This document shows, one piece after another, positions 25,224 through 34,679 of a DNA stretch of 64,000 nt (the stretch's first letter is position 1; each line of letters starts with the position of its first letter). Made by a program: the position numbers and the translations under genes. The DNA lies in contig NZ_JAINFL010000002.1 in NCBI RefSeq assembly GCF_022458895.1, forward strand, positions 744,001 through 808,000. The letters run 5' to 3'. The notes beneath the pieces are model-generated. The model did not search any database, had not been told where the DNA came from, and saw only the letters and a program-made list of their open reading frames with translations. The stretch comes from Roseihalotalea indica (lineage in GTDB: Bacteria; Bacteroidota; Bacteroidia; Cytophagales; Cyclobacteriaceae).

Positions 25224-27635
25224 TTACCTCCCTGGCGTTAACAGCAATTCTTCCTGTGCGGCCTGCTTTACGTCTTCTTCGTAATAGTATACCGGAAAGT
25301 ACTGATCATTCGCCCAGGATTTTGCCAGATTCTGGTAATACGGACTTTCCGGGTCGCCAGACTGCCCCGGAGCGTTAGCGCCCAGTGAGTGACTCCAGTC
25401 CCCGGTGTCGGTGATGAGGCGGAAGGATGCTCCCGACGACTGATTCAAATTATTTCCGGTGCTCCCTACCGTATAGCCGTTCCCACCCCGGGGCAGAGGG
25501 CCTACTTCTAGCATAGCCCGAGTCTTTTCATTCACCGCGGTACTTAACGGATGTTGAAAAACAATATGCTTGTAATCTTCCTGCCCATACTGCCACTCAT
25601 CCATATTTTTACCCAGGCGACTGCTCAGTTCTGCTACGGCACTTTCTAATGACGATTTCAGAATCTGATCGCGTTGCTCTATCGGGTTATCTCCCCAGTC
25701 CGCGGGTGGCACAACCAGCCAGTTTACTACGTTGGTCATGGGTAGGTAAGAAATATGGGGTTGCACTTCGGCAGGAATGGTTTGTTCATACAGTTGAGTT
25801 TTGAGTTCGGTTTCCCAGGCAGCATAAATGGTCGCCGCAATGGAGTTAGGCTCGAGCCGGTAGTTCCAGTCTAATAAATATTGTCGCGCTTCTTGTACGC
25901 GAGCATTACTGGATGGGATGTTTTTCAGCAGTGGTACCAGATTGCGGGCGGGAATAGACAGGTAATCGGTTTGCAGTTTCGCCATATCCATCAGCGAATG
26001 CTTTTGCCCGGTATTCAGCACTTCGTAAATCCGGTCTACCCGGAAGGGGGCAGCCCACTCGTAACCAATCGCATTGCGGTAGGGAAAATCTTCGTCGGTG
26101 AGGTTGGCATTCGCTGTAGCAATAATACCTCCCGGCGGATTGTACAGATGCGGTTTGGCCTTGATAGGCAGGTAGCCGTCCCATTCGTAGCGGCCATCGC
26201 CGGGCACGGGAACCAGCCCACTCCAGTTGGGGCGAATGGGCGCAATGCCAACCGACTGCCAGCCGATATTTCCTTTTCGGTCAGCCCAGACCATGTTTTC
26301 GCCCGGAATGTGACTATAGCTACAGGCATCACGAAACTCTTCCCAGGTTTTGGCCTGATCCATCCGCAGACTGGCTAAATAGGGGGAGCCACCGATCTCT
26401 AACCAGGCGCAGCGTACCGCATAGGCTTTATGGTTTGCCGTATCTTCGTACACCACCGGCCCATGACGGGTATATTTTAAATCTACCAGGTGGGGCTCAC
26501 TTCCTTTCACCGGAATGGTATCCCGGATGATGCGCATGGACTCCCAACGGTTTTGGTACTGGTATTCTTGCGGATTATCCGGGTTGGTATCATACACATA
26601 GAGGTCTTCGCCGTCGGTAGAGAAGACGGTCAGGCCCCAGGCTCCGTATTCGTTGTGGCCGATAGAGATGCCGGGAATTTCGGGTTCACCTCCGCCAATC
26701 ACATTCCACCCGGGTGCGACCAGATGCGCCCAATAGCGTAGGGAAGGAACCGCTTGCGTTCGGTGAGGGTCGTTAGCCATCATGGGGAAGCCACTTTGGG
26801 TATGCTCGCCGCTCACTACCCAGTTATTACTTCCAATGCTGCTTTTTTCCTGTTCCTGCACTGCCTCGGCTTGTTGTGCCAGTAGCCTGAGTTCTTCTGA
26901 GGAACGAGCATCGGCCCGGCGGTCATCCAGCACAATGTCTTCAGGGCTGAATTTTAGAGATTGGCGGTAGGCGTTGTACAGCTCTAAAATATCGTCCATC
27001 AGCAATTCTTGGTTTAAGGTGCTATCCAGCGTGATATCCGGTTCACCGGGGTGGAAGTTCAGCCACTGCTTGACCTTCTCCGGTCCGGCAATCGCCACGG
27101 CACGACCGTAGTCCAGTTCATCCCCAATATTTCCCAGCAGCCCCTGATGGCGGGAAATGACTACTTCGGGAGTCCAGTAATCTGGTTTGATGCCCAGTAG
27201 CTCAAACTCCATTGGTAGCAAGTCCGCGTTCTTTTCGGTTTCACCAATATAGGCATTCACTCCATCTACAAAGGCGGTGATAATCTGAATGCCGCGGGGA
27301 TGGTAGTGTTGCATTTCCCGGCGAATATCGCCCCGAAACTGGAAGAGACGAGTGCCGATGTCCCGCTTTAATTCTCGCTCACCCAGAATCTCCGCCACGG
27401 TGCCGGTAGTCTGCCGCCGCCAGACTTCAAACTGAAACAACCGGTCGCGGGCGGCGCAGAAGCCCTGAGTAAAAAACAGATCGTGCTCGTTCTGAGCGTA
27501 AATGTGGTTGATGCCCCAAGGGTCGCGGTACACCTGTACAGAATCCTGCAAGCCTTCTATTGCCAGTGATTCATGCTGCTGGCCCCATGCTACTATCGGG
27601 AGTAAACTGATGATTGCGAGTAATAAATGTCGCAT
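25224..27635 (-). CDS. Penicillin acylase family protein (peptidase S45)
   Basis: Periplasmic or secreted N-terminal-nucleophile hydrolase of 803 residues that would cleave itself into two chains. A signal peptide ends near VAWGQ. The alpha-chain part carries RDPWGINHIYA (38-46) and GFCAARDRLFQFE. Processing is expected before Ser269 in IGSNNW, the new N-terminus and nucleophile of the beta chain. S45 enzymes hydrolyse amides such as beta-lactam side chains or acyl-homoserine lactones; the real substrate is unknown. The start shares one base with the stop of the upstream metalloprotease gene (TGATG), so the two are co-translated. Confidence 0.92.
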   Translation of the reverse strand: MRHLLLAIISLLPIVAWGQQHESLAIEGLQDSVQVYRDPWGINHIYAQNEHDLFFTQGFCAARDRLFQFEVWRRQTTGTVAEILGERELKRDIGTRLFQFRGDIRREMQHYHPRGIQIITAFVDGVNAYIGETEKNADLLPMEFELLGIKPDYWTPEVVISRHQGLLGNIGDELDYGRAVAIAGPEKVKQWLNFHPGEPDITLDSTLNQELLMDDILELYNAYRQSLKFSPEDIVLDDRRADARSSEELRLLAQQAEAVQEQEKSSIGSNNWVVSGEHTQSGFPMMANDPHRTQAVPSLRYWAHLVAPGWNVIGGGEPEIPGISIGHNEYGAWGLTVFSTDGEDLYVYDTNPDNPQEYQYQNRWESMRIIRDTIPVKGSEPHLVDLKYTRHGPVVYEDTANHKAYAVRCAWLEIGGSPYLASLRMDQAKTWEEFRDACSYSHIPGENMVWADRKGNIGWQSVGIAPIRPNWSGLVPVPGDGRYEWDGYLPIKAKPHLYNPPGGIIATANANLTDEDFPYRNAIGYEWAAPFRVDRIYEVLNTGQKHSLMDMAKLQTDYLSIPARNLVPLLKNIPSSNARVQEARQYLLDWNYRLEPNSIAATIYAAWETELKTQLYEQTIPAEVQPHISYLPMTNVVNWLVVPPADWGDNPIEQRDQILKSSLESAVAELSSRLGKNMDEWQYGQEDYKHIVFQHPLSTAVNEKTRAMLEVGPLPRGGNGYTVGSTGNNLNQSSGASFRLITDTGDWSHSLGANAPGQSGDPESPYYQNLAKSWANDQYFPVYYYEEDVKQAAQEELLLTPGR

Positions 27636-30100
27636 CAGTAGCCTCGATTATACTGACACCACTGGCTATCAGGCAGATAGTTTGGCCCATCCTGACCAAT
27701 AGGCGAACCATCAGGCGGGCTCAGCGGATCGGGAAGCGTCATATCTTCGGGATTGTTCTCAAACTGCGTGATCTGCCGGGACAGGAAAACAAGATGCGCC
27801 TGTTGGTTTTCATCACGCACATCCTGACCAGAGACTAATTGCTTGATGTCACCAACGCGGAGCGTGGCAATAGCTCTGGCCTGACCAGAAGCGTTTTCGT
27901 TACTGGCCAACTGAATAAGGTGGTTTAGCAACAGCCGTTCTACCAGCCGTTGAAGCTCGCCCTCATACCCCGGCGAGCGAGGAGCTTTGAAGGTCTTGTC
28001 AATCAGTTTGCTGGTCAGGTCAGTGAAGCCGGGTACGCCGTTTTCGCGGGCAGCGTAGTCTATCATACGGGTGGCTCGCTCGGGGTTCAGCATTAGCCCC
28101 AGCGTAAGGTCGGCTGCCGACTCAGCTGCGGTGATGGGGTCAAAGGTAAGGCCGGTTCGGGATTTGAAAAGCTCCCGCTCGTTTTCATCAAACCCTAGCG
28201 GGTAGGGCGGAAGAAGGTCTAGGGTTTTGGAGGGAATGGTTAGTGCTTCGGGTTTGAGCGTAGCCAGCAGGGCATCAATGGCTTCTCGCTGTTTACGGCC
28301 ATCCACAATTTTAAGTGGTTCCTGTTTATCGCCTCGCACGGCGTAGGTGTAGTTGAGGCCGCCAATAAGCTTGGACACGGCTTCTACCTGATAGCGATGA
28401 AACAGGTAGATAGGCACTAACGCCTCTTCCAGAGTGGCCATCGGTTCGCCGAAAGGAACTTTCTTCTCGGAGAAGTTTTCCAGGGCAATCTTTCGCACTT
28501 CCATCGCGTGTTCCAGTCCCTCTATGGCATCGGTGCCATTATCCCACAGATGGGCGGTAGGATGCGCTCCGCCGACCGGGCGGGCGTCGCGGTCGGCAAT
28601 GAAAAGCAATCCATCACTAATGGATTTTTCCAGAATCTCATCCAGGGCTTCTTTCTCGTCGGTGCCATCCGGGAAATCCTGATAACCATAGGTGATAGCT
28701 ACCTTATCCCACTCGCCAATACCGTCATCGTACGCATCCGATAGGTCCAGCTTACCATCATTGATATCTACTTTAGGGTGAGGGTAATCCATGACGGAGG
28801 CGCGGTCGTTGAACGAGGAAGAATAGTTATGAACCAGTCCTAAGGTATGGCCTACTTCGTGAGCGGCTAACTGCCGTAAGCGTTGCAAGGACATCTTCAT
28901 CATCTCGTCCGAAACCTCTTCGCCCTCTTCGTATTGGGCTACCAGGCCGGAAGCAATAAGAAAATCCTGTCGTACGCGAAGCGAACCCAGCGTCACTTTT
29001 CCTTTGATAATTTCACCCGTGCGGGGATCGTAGATACTCCCACCGTAGGACCAGCCCCGGGTAGAGCGGTGCACCCATTGTACCAGATTGTAGCGGATGT
29101 CCATCGGGTCGGCATCTTCGGGCAAAAGTTCTACCTGAAAAGCATTCTCGTAACCGGCAGCTTCAAATGCCTGGTTCCACCAGCGTATACCATCCATAAG
29201 GGCGGAGCGGATGGGCTCGGGCGCGCCGGGGTCCATATAGTAGATGATAGGTTCCACCGCTTCGCTGGTTGGGGCCGACGGGTCTTTCTTCTTTAACCGA
29301 TGGCGGCGGATAAACCGCTTGGTAATGGGCTGATCTACCGGAGTAGCGTAATCCATGTACTGCATTGACATATAGCCCGCTCTCGGATCAAAGGCGCGAG
29401 GTTCGTAATCGTCATCGGGTAATTCTACAAAAGAATGGTGCTGACGCACGGTAACGGCTTTGCTGTCGGGAGAGACGGAGCGCAGGTAAGCCCCGGCATC
29501 ATCTCCGGTAAACGTTAGCGTAACTTCTACCTCAGTGTTTTTGGGAAAATTCTTGCTGCGGGGCAGGTAGATGGCCGAGCGGGTGTCGTCAACTTTAAAG
29601 CTGCCCTGCTTACTGCCTTTGATCATGTCGCTGATCCCGTAGGCATCGCTCAGTACAAATTTTGTAATGTCAATCAGCACCCGGTTATCTTCTTCGGCTG
29701 CTACGGTGAACCCATACGCTACCGACTGAGCGAAGGATTCGGCTACGGCCTGCTGCTCGTTTTCATCATCCGATACCGCCCGGTAATCCTGATTGGCTTC
29801 TACCATCAGCACTTTGTTGCCGATACGGCGAAACTCCACAATCTGCGGGCGCCCAAGGCGCCCCCGGTCCAGGCCAATATCGTTGGAACCGGCTCCGGCA
29901 GCCAGGGTGGTATAGTACAGAAACTCAGTATCGAGCTTGTCTATTTCCAGGTAGATTTTGCCTTCAGTGGCGTCCCAGTAAAAGGGAAAGTAACCATCCG
30001 ATTTTTCCATGTCCTTGGTTTTATCCGAGATGGTATCGATAGCAAAAACCGGGTGCAGAAAGCAGATAGATACGAAGCAATAGAGTAAAAATCGCGTCAT
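27635..30100 (-). CDS. Large zinc-dependent metalloprotease (DUF5117/DUF4953 type)
   Basis: Exported 821-residue protease. A signal peptide (MTRFLLYCFVSICFLHPVFA) starts at the chosen ATG. An N-terminal region of DUF5118/DUF5117 type (KIYLEIDKLDTEFLYYT; GLDRGRLG) precedes the zinc motif HEVGHTLGLVHN at about residue 414, with the met-turn-like ASVMDY soon after. The C-terminal part belongs to the DUF4953-type extension. This architecture is common in Bacteroidota and Pseudomonadota; the substrates are not known. The next gene, an S45 acylase, overlaps it by one base, suggesting both act on the same exported or environmental peptides. Confidence 0.92.
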   Translation of the reverse strand: MTRFLLYCFVSICFLHPVFAIDTISDKTKDMEKSDGYFPFYWDATEGKIYLEIDKLDTEFLYYTTLAAGAGSNDIGLDRGRLGRPQIVEFRRIGNKVLMVEANQDYRAVSDDENEQQAVAESFAQSVAYGFTVAAEEDNRVLIDITKFVLSDAYGISDMIKGSKQGSFKVDDTRSAIYLPRSKNFPKNTEVEVTLTFTGDDAGAYLRSVSPDSKAVTVRQHHSFVELPDDDYEPRAFDPRAGYMSMQYMDYATPVDQPITKRFIRRHRLKKKDPSAPTSEAVEPIIYYMDPGAPEPIRSALMDGIRWWNQAFEAAGYENAFQVELLPEDADPMDIRYNLVQWVHRSTRGWSYGGSIYDPRTGEIIKGKVTLGSLRVRQDFLIASGLVAQYEEGEEVSDEMMKMSLQRLRQLAAHEVGHTLGLVHNYSSSFNDRASVMDYPHPKVDINDGKLDLSDAYDDGIGEWDKVAITYGYQDFPDGTDEKEALDEILEKSISDGLLFIADRDARPVGGAHPTAHLWDNGTDAIEGLEHAMEVRKIALENFSEKKVPFGEPMATLEEALVPIYLFHRYQVEAVSKLIGGLNYTYAVRGDKQEPLKIVDGRKQREAIDALLATLKPEALTIPSKTLDLLPPYPLGFDENERELFKSRTGLTFDPITAAESAADLTLGLMLNPERATRMIDYAARENGVPGFTDLTSKLIDKTFKAPRSPGYEGELQRLVERLLLNHLIQLASNENASGQARAIATLRVGDIKQLVSGQDVRDENQQAHLVFLSRQITQFENNPEDMTLPDPLSPPDGSPIGQDGPNYLPDSQWCQYNRGY

Positions 30101-30233
30101 AAGGTCAGGTAGATTCGTAGTGATAAAATTTTTACAATTTTTTGAGTGAGGCCACTCAACCATTGGCCCACTTTGTGTGTCTAAGATAAAGAAAGAAAAG
30201 TAAACTTTTCAGGGATAACTACCAGAAGGAGCT

Positions 30234-31349
30234 ATGAAGCAATTTTACATAAGCGGTTTTTTAGGAATGATTCTTTTGCCGTTGATGGCAAATGCTACTC
30301 ATATATTCGGTGCTGAGATCACCGCCACCGTCGAATCCTGCCAGTCTAATAGCTACGAGATTACCATTTCAGTATATGAAGATGTCAATTCGGAGGTAGA
30401 GTTTGGCAATGGTATTTTACATCTTGGTTTTGGTGACCCAATTGATTTATCTACTGAAAGTAAGTTTGTCAGAAAAGAGATTGTCATTGACGAAAACCAT
30501 TCTTTGCGTGTTAGTGAATTATTGATCAGCGATATCTCATTCCCCGGACCAGGAGAATATACTGTATATTTTCAGGAGCTTAACCGTAGTGCTGATGTAG
30601 TAAATATCCGAAATTCGGTTAACACCGCGTTGTATACTGAGTCCAAACTCTTCATTGATCCCCTGCTGTGCAATAGCACCCCCCAATTATCCGATACCGC
30701 TAATTATTTCGCTTACACTGGTTCAACCTTTCTACAGCAGTTGCAGGCCAGCGACCCCGATGGTGACAGTCTATCTTTGGAATTGGTAGTTCCCAGTCAG
30801 GCACCGGATCAACCTGTTTCGTACCTGGGTTCTCCGCTGGATATTGATTTGCGCTATGCTGATAATCCTACCAATGCCGAAGGAACCGGCGAGCCTACTT
30901 TAACAATTAATTCCCGTGAGTTGCGATGGAATGCACCTAACCTGCCCGGAGAGTTTTCACTGGCCGTGCGCGTAAACGAATGGCGACAGGTAGATGGCCA
31001 GTGGCAGTCGTTAGGCTATATCACCCGCGACCTGACTGTGCAGGTACTGGATACTGTCAATAAGCTTTCACATACCGATATTATTCTGGCTAATGATCCT
31101 GAACCGGAGAAACCGAAAGTGCAATTATTCCCTAACCCCACGCAAGGTGAGTTTACCTTGGAGATCAATGATGATACCTGGCTGGGAGCTACGGCCAGCA
31201 TTCACAATATTATTGGTCAGGAGATGGACCAACGCAAGGTGTCGTTGGGAGAAAATGCGTACAATATTACGGATTATCAGCAGGGTATATACTTCCTGAC
31301 ATTACGGCAAGGGGAGCTGCAAAACGTGCTCCGATTCGTGAAACGCTAG
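30234..31349 (+). CDS. Secreted protein with type A T9SS sorting domain
   Basis: Secreted protein of 371 residues. A signal peptide ends near MANA. The N-terminal domain begins THIFGAEITATVESCQ and contains a Pro-Gly-rich turn (SFPGPGEYTVYFQE) and a cadherin/Ig-like stretch (SDPDGDSLSLELV). The tail has the type A sorting signal: LFPNPTQGEFTLE, then IYFLTLRQGELQNVLRFVKR ending in a basic pair. T9SS would move it across the outer membrane and its tail would be removed. The next gene codes a larger paralogue of the N-terminal domain with a type B tail. The function is unknown; adhesion is a guess. Confidence 0.88.
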   Translation: MKQFYISGFLGMILLPLMANATHIFGAEITATVESCQSNSYEITISVYEDVNSEVEFGNGILHLGFGDPIDLSTESKFVRKEIVIDENHSLRVSELLISDISFPGPGEYTVYFQELNRSADVVNIRNSVNTALYTESKLFIDPLLCNSTPQLSDTANYFAYTGSTFLQQLQASDPDGDSLSLELVVPSQAPDQPVSYLGSPLDIDLRYADNPTNAEGTGEPTLTINSRELRWNAPNLPGEFSLAVRVNEWRQVDGQWQSLGYITRDLTVQVLDTVNKLSHTDIILANDPEPEKPKVQLFPNPTQGEFTLEINDDTWLGATASIHNIIGQEMDQRKVSLGENAYNITDYQQGIYFLTLRQGELQNVLRFVKR

Positions 31350-31401
31350 TTCCGGTTAGTCTGTGTGCCTTTCAAACTTTTCTGAAGTAGCTTAGATAAG
31401 C

Positions 31402-31424
31402 GCCTGTATTCCCAGGCTTTTTTT
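31402..31424 (+). terminator. Hairpin terminator after the type A substrate gene
   Basis: GCCTG and CAGGC form a short stem around six bases, followed by seven T residues. It is about 50 bases past the stop and separates this transcript from the next gene. Confidence 0.6.
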
Positions 31425-31582
31425 GCTTAAGCATCCTTGTCTGTTGATGGGGCCTGCCTGCTGCCAAACCAACGTTTCTTTCCTTAAGAATAAGACACTA
31501 TAGGCACACTATTGGCATATAGCGATCGTTTTTTAAGAGCGGGGGAAGCACGGGGAGGTATTATTTTTTTCCCAATATCACT

Positions 31583-34396
31583 ATGGGCCTACGTTTGTCT
31601 TTTTCAATTTCCTGCTTGCTACTTTTACAGGTTTCTTCTCTTCATGCCACACACATACGGGCGGGCGAAATTACGGCAGAGTTGCTATCATGCCAGGGCT
31701 ACACCTATCGCTTTACGATCACCGGTTATGAGGATACCGAATCGGGTGTCTTGTTTGGAGACGGAGGAAGATTACATTTTGGGTACGGAGATACGGAAAT
31801 TACGGTTAGTTCTGAAGATTTTGACCGGCAGTATACAACCATTGGTAATGAGGAGGTGCGTGTTACCAAGTTTGTGGTTGAGCATACCTTTCCGGCCGGT
31901 GGCACTTATGTAATAAGCTATCGGGAAGAAAACCGCAATGCCGAGATTCTAAATATGTCCGAATCAGTGTATACTGCTTTTTATATTGAGACTCAACTGG
32001 TTATTGATCCGCTGTTTTGCAATAACACCCCTATTCTGGATAGCCCGCCGGTAGACGGTGCGGTGATTGGCCGTACCTTCACCCATAATCCCAGTGCTTA
32101 TGATCCGGATGGCGATAGTCTGGCGTATCATCTGGTCATCCCCAAACAAGATCGAGACCTGGAAGTATATGATTATAGTTACCCTGATGTTTATGATCTT
32201 ACATTAGGTACCAATGGCAATCCGGTACGGCAGGATGGCTCTACCCCGGTGACTATGACGCTGGATTCGCTGACTGGCCTGTTAACCTGGGATGCACCGG
32301 GTAACCTGGGAGAGTATAATATTGCTTTTATTATAGAAGAGTGGCGACAAGTGAATGGAGAGTGGTATCGCCTGGGCTACGTAACCCGGGATATGCAAAT
32401 TATTGTGGAAGACGGAATGAACCGACCTCCTGTGGTTGAAGTCCTTAACGATACGTGCGTTATAGCCGGAATGCCGCTGGCGCTTCCTGTTTCTGCCACC
32501 GACCCCGATGGCAATGATGTGACCTTTCAGGGATTTGGAGAAATATTTAACCTGCGAAACGCTGCCGCAACGCTTACTCCTGACTCTACCGTTAGAGTTC
32601 CAACTCCTGCCGAGGCGGTGCTGAACTGGACACCCCAGTGCGAGCATATTCGTCAGGAAGGGTATCAGGTGAATATTAAAGTAACAGATGTGCCTTCGGT
32701 GCGCCCACCGCTGGTTACTTATGCTCTATGGAATATTAGAGTGCTGGGCCCGCCGGTAGAAGAGGTAGAAGCCTCTTTGCAGGGAGAAGAAGTATTGCTA
32801 CGCTGGAATGATTATACCTGTGCCACCACGGCCGAATCGGTGCAACTTTATCGCCGTATTGGTGCCTACTCTTTACCAGAAGATCCCTGCCTGACCGGTC
32901 TGCCACCGGAAGCTGGTTATTCATTAGTAACTTCACTTTCTCCAGAACTGGTAAGTTTTCAAGATGGCACATCTTCTGACCTTTTACCGGGGGTAACCTA
33001 CTGTTATCGGCTGGTAGCTACTTTTCCCGATGGCAGTGAAAGCATTGCCTCCGAAGAGGTTTGCGTAACCACCCCCTCTGCTGCTCCTTTCCTTACCCAT
33101 GTAGATACGGAAACTACTGGTGCTACCGATGGGCAGATCATTATCCGATGGACCGAACCGTTAGGGATAGATACAATACAATATCCACCGCCATATTCTT
33201 ACACTTTGCGGCGCAGTGAAGGCAGCACCGGTTCATTCAGTTCGGTGGCTGAACAACTTGCCACTACTCGTTTTGAAGATACCGGCCTGAATACCGAAGC
33301 TGAAACTTATTACTATCAGGTAGTAGGTTTTGATGGCGAAGGGAATGTGATGGATACTTCAGCTGCTGCTTCTTCAGTACGGCTGACTGCCTCGGCTCAG
33401 CCAACGCAAATTCAGGTTACCTGGCAGGCAGATGTCCCCTGGAACAACCAAAGTGCCAATTACCCTTATCATTACATTTTCCGGGGGCAGGATACCGATG
33501 AAACCCTTACATTGGTAGATAGTGTGTTAGTTACGGCCAATGGCTTTACATATACCGATACCCAGGTAGAAGTACCAGATGGAGAAAAGATCACTTACTG
33601 CTATCAGGTGACTACCCAGGGGCGTTATGAAGCTTCTTTACCGATTGAAGCACCATTGCTTAATCGCTCTCAGACAGTTTGTATTGCTCCCTATGATACT
33701 GTTGCGCCCTGCCCGGTAGCTTCCATTGCATTAACCGGAGACGCTCAGGATTGTGAAACGCTTCTTGATGGCAAACCTTGCGATTATGAGGGTTGGACCA
33801 ATACACTTACCTGGCAGATTGATGCTGAATCCTGTTCGTCGGATATAGCCGGAGTTAATGTGTACTTTGCTTCTTCGGATACCTTGGGTCTGGAAGAATA
33901 CCACATAATAGCCGAGCGGGTGACCGAAACCACCTTCGTAGATGGACCTTTGCCGATGCTTGCCGGCTGTTACCGGGTGCGGGTGGTAGACCAGTCGGGG
34001 AATGAGAGTGAGTGGTCAGAGCCTGTTTGCCAGGATAACTGCCCTTACTTTGCATTGCCTAATGTTTTCACGCCCAATGATGATGGCGTGAATGAATATT
34101 TTGAAGCGCTGAAAGAACCCTTTTGCCCTCGGTTTGTCCGAAGAGTGCAGTTAACAGTATATAACCGTTGGGGAAAAGAGGTTTATTCCTATGATAGTGA
34201 AGAACAGCAGCGGCAGGAGACCAGCCTCTATAGATTCTGGGATGGTCGCATGGGCACTGGAAAGAAAGTATCGGCGGGCGTTTATTATTATCAGGCAGAT
34301 GTGGATTTTTATGAGCTTCAGCCCGAGCCGCATGTTTATAAAGGATGGGTGCAGGTCATGTACGAGCAGCCCAGCCTGGGTTTGAGTGATGAGTGA
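31583..34396 (+). CDS. Secreted multi-domain protein with type B (CHU_C) T9SS sorting domain
   Basis: Secreted protein of 937 residues. Its signal peptide leads into HATHIRAGEITAELLSCQGY, closely matching the start of the preceding gene's product, including the later DPDGDSLAYHLV and WRQVNGEWYRLGYVTRDM segments. Further along are fibronectin type III-like and Ig-like domains in a long beta-rich stalk (about 390-830). The C-terminus is a CHU_C domain: LPNVFTPNDDGVNEYFE, VYNRWGKEVY, then FWDGRMGTGKKVSAGVYYY. This is the type B sorting signal for type IX secretion. It resembles gliding-motility-associated proteins; a role in surface adhesion is inferred. No PorP/SprF gene lies beside it. Confidence 0.9.
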   Translation: MGLRLSFSISCLLLLQVSSLHATHIRAGEITAELLSCQGYTYRFTITGYEDTESGVLFGDGGRLHFGYGDTEITVSSEDFDRQYTTIGNEEVRVTKFVVEHTFPAGGTYVISYREENRNAEILNMSESVYTAFYIETQLVIDPLFCNNTPILDSPPVDGAVIGRTFTHNPSAYDPDGDSLAYHLVIPKQDRDLEVYDYSYPDVYDLTLGTNGNPVRQDGSTPVTMTLDSLTGLLTWDAPGNLGEYNIAFIIEEWRQVNGEWYRLGYVTRDMQIIVEDGMNRPPVVEVLNDTCVIAGMPLALPVSATDPDGNDVTFQGFGEIFNLRNAAATLTPDSTVRVPTPAEAVLNWTPQCEHIRQEGYQVNIKVTDVPSVRPPLVTYALWNIRVLGPPVEEVEASLQGEEVLLRWNDYTCATTAESVQLYRRIGAYSLPEDPCLTGLPPEAGYSLVTSLSPELVSFQDGTSSDLLPGVTYCYRLVATFPDGSESIASEEVCVTTPSAAPFLTHVDTETTGATDGQIIIRWTEPLGIDTIQYPPPYSYTLRRSEGSTGSFSSVAEQLATTRFEDTGLNTEAETYYYQVVGFDGEGNVMDTSAAASSVRLTASAQPTQIQVTWQADVPWNNQSANYPYHYIFRGQDTDETLTLVDSVLVTANGFTYTDTQVEVPDGEKITYCYQVTTQGRYEASLPIEAPLLNRSQTVCIAPYDTVAPCPVASIALTGDAQDCETLLDGKPCDYEGWTNTLTWQIDAESCSSDIAGVNVYFASSDTLGLEEYHIIAERVTETTFVDGPLPMLAGCYRVRVVDQSGNESEWSEPVCQDNCPYFALPNVFTPNDDGVNEYFEALKEPFCPRFVRRVQLTVYNRWGKEVYSYDSEEQQRQETSLYRFWDGRMGTGKKVSAGVYYYQADVDFYELQPEPHVYKGWVQVMYEQPSLGLSDE

Positions 34397-34548
34397 AGGG
34401 TATATGACAAGCAAAAAAATATCTTTCTGTAGGGGGTAGGCATGGTATAGAAACATCGTTCATAGTAGCCAACCCAAGGTTCACAATATACACCTAACAA
34501 ATCAACTGTAATGCGTTCTTATACATTAAGTCTAAGCCCGGTGCTGGC

Positions 34549-34674
34549 AAAATTACCAAAATGAATCAATAAACGAGGTTTAGTCTACCCACTCTTGATT
34601 CACATCATATACAACCGTTAGAAAACAAAAAACTACAAAAGGGCCAGCTCAATCCCGGTGAATTTGGTAATTTT
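34549..34674. repeat. Perfect 12-base inverted repeat in the leader of the M14 gene
   Basis: AAAATTACCAAA at 34549-34560 is exactly complemented by TTTGGTAATTTT at 34663-34674, which ends five bases before the ATG of the carboxypeptidase gene. The intervening 102 bases hold nothing else I recognise. A leader RNA could fold so as to cover the translation start. Confidence 0.5.
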
Positions 34675-34679
34675 CCCGG

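Noticed and set aside
25058..25378. Rightward open frame spanning the spacer and the end of the acylase gene
   Set aside because: Half of it is antisense to the conserved acylase C-terminus, and the rest shows no protein-like pattern.
25881..26378. 165-codon rightward open frame opposite the S45 acylase
   Set aside because: It lies wholly within a gene with clear S45 motifs and shows no recognisable fold or start context.
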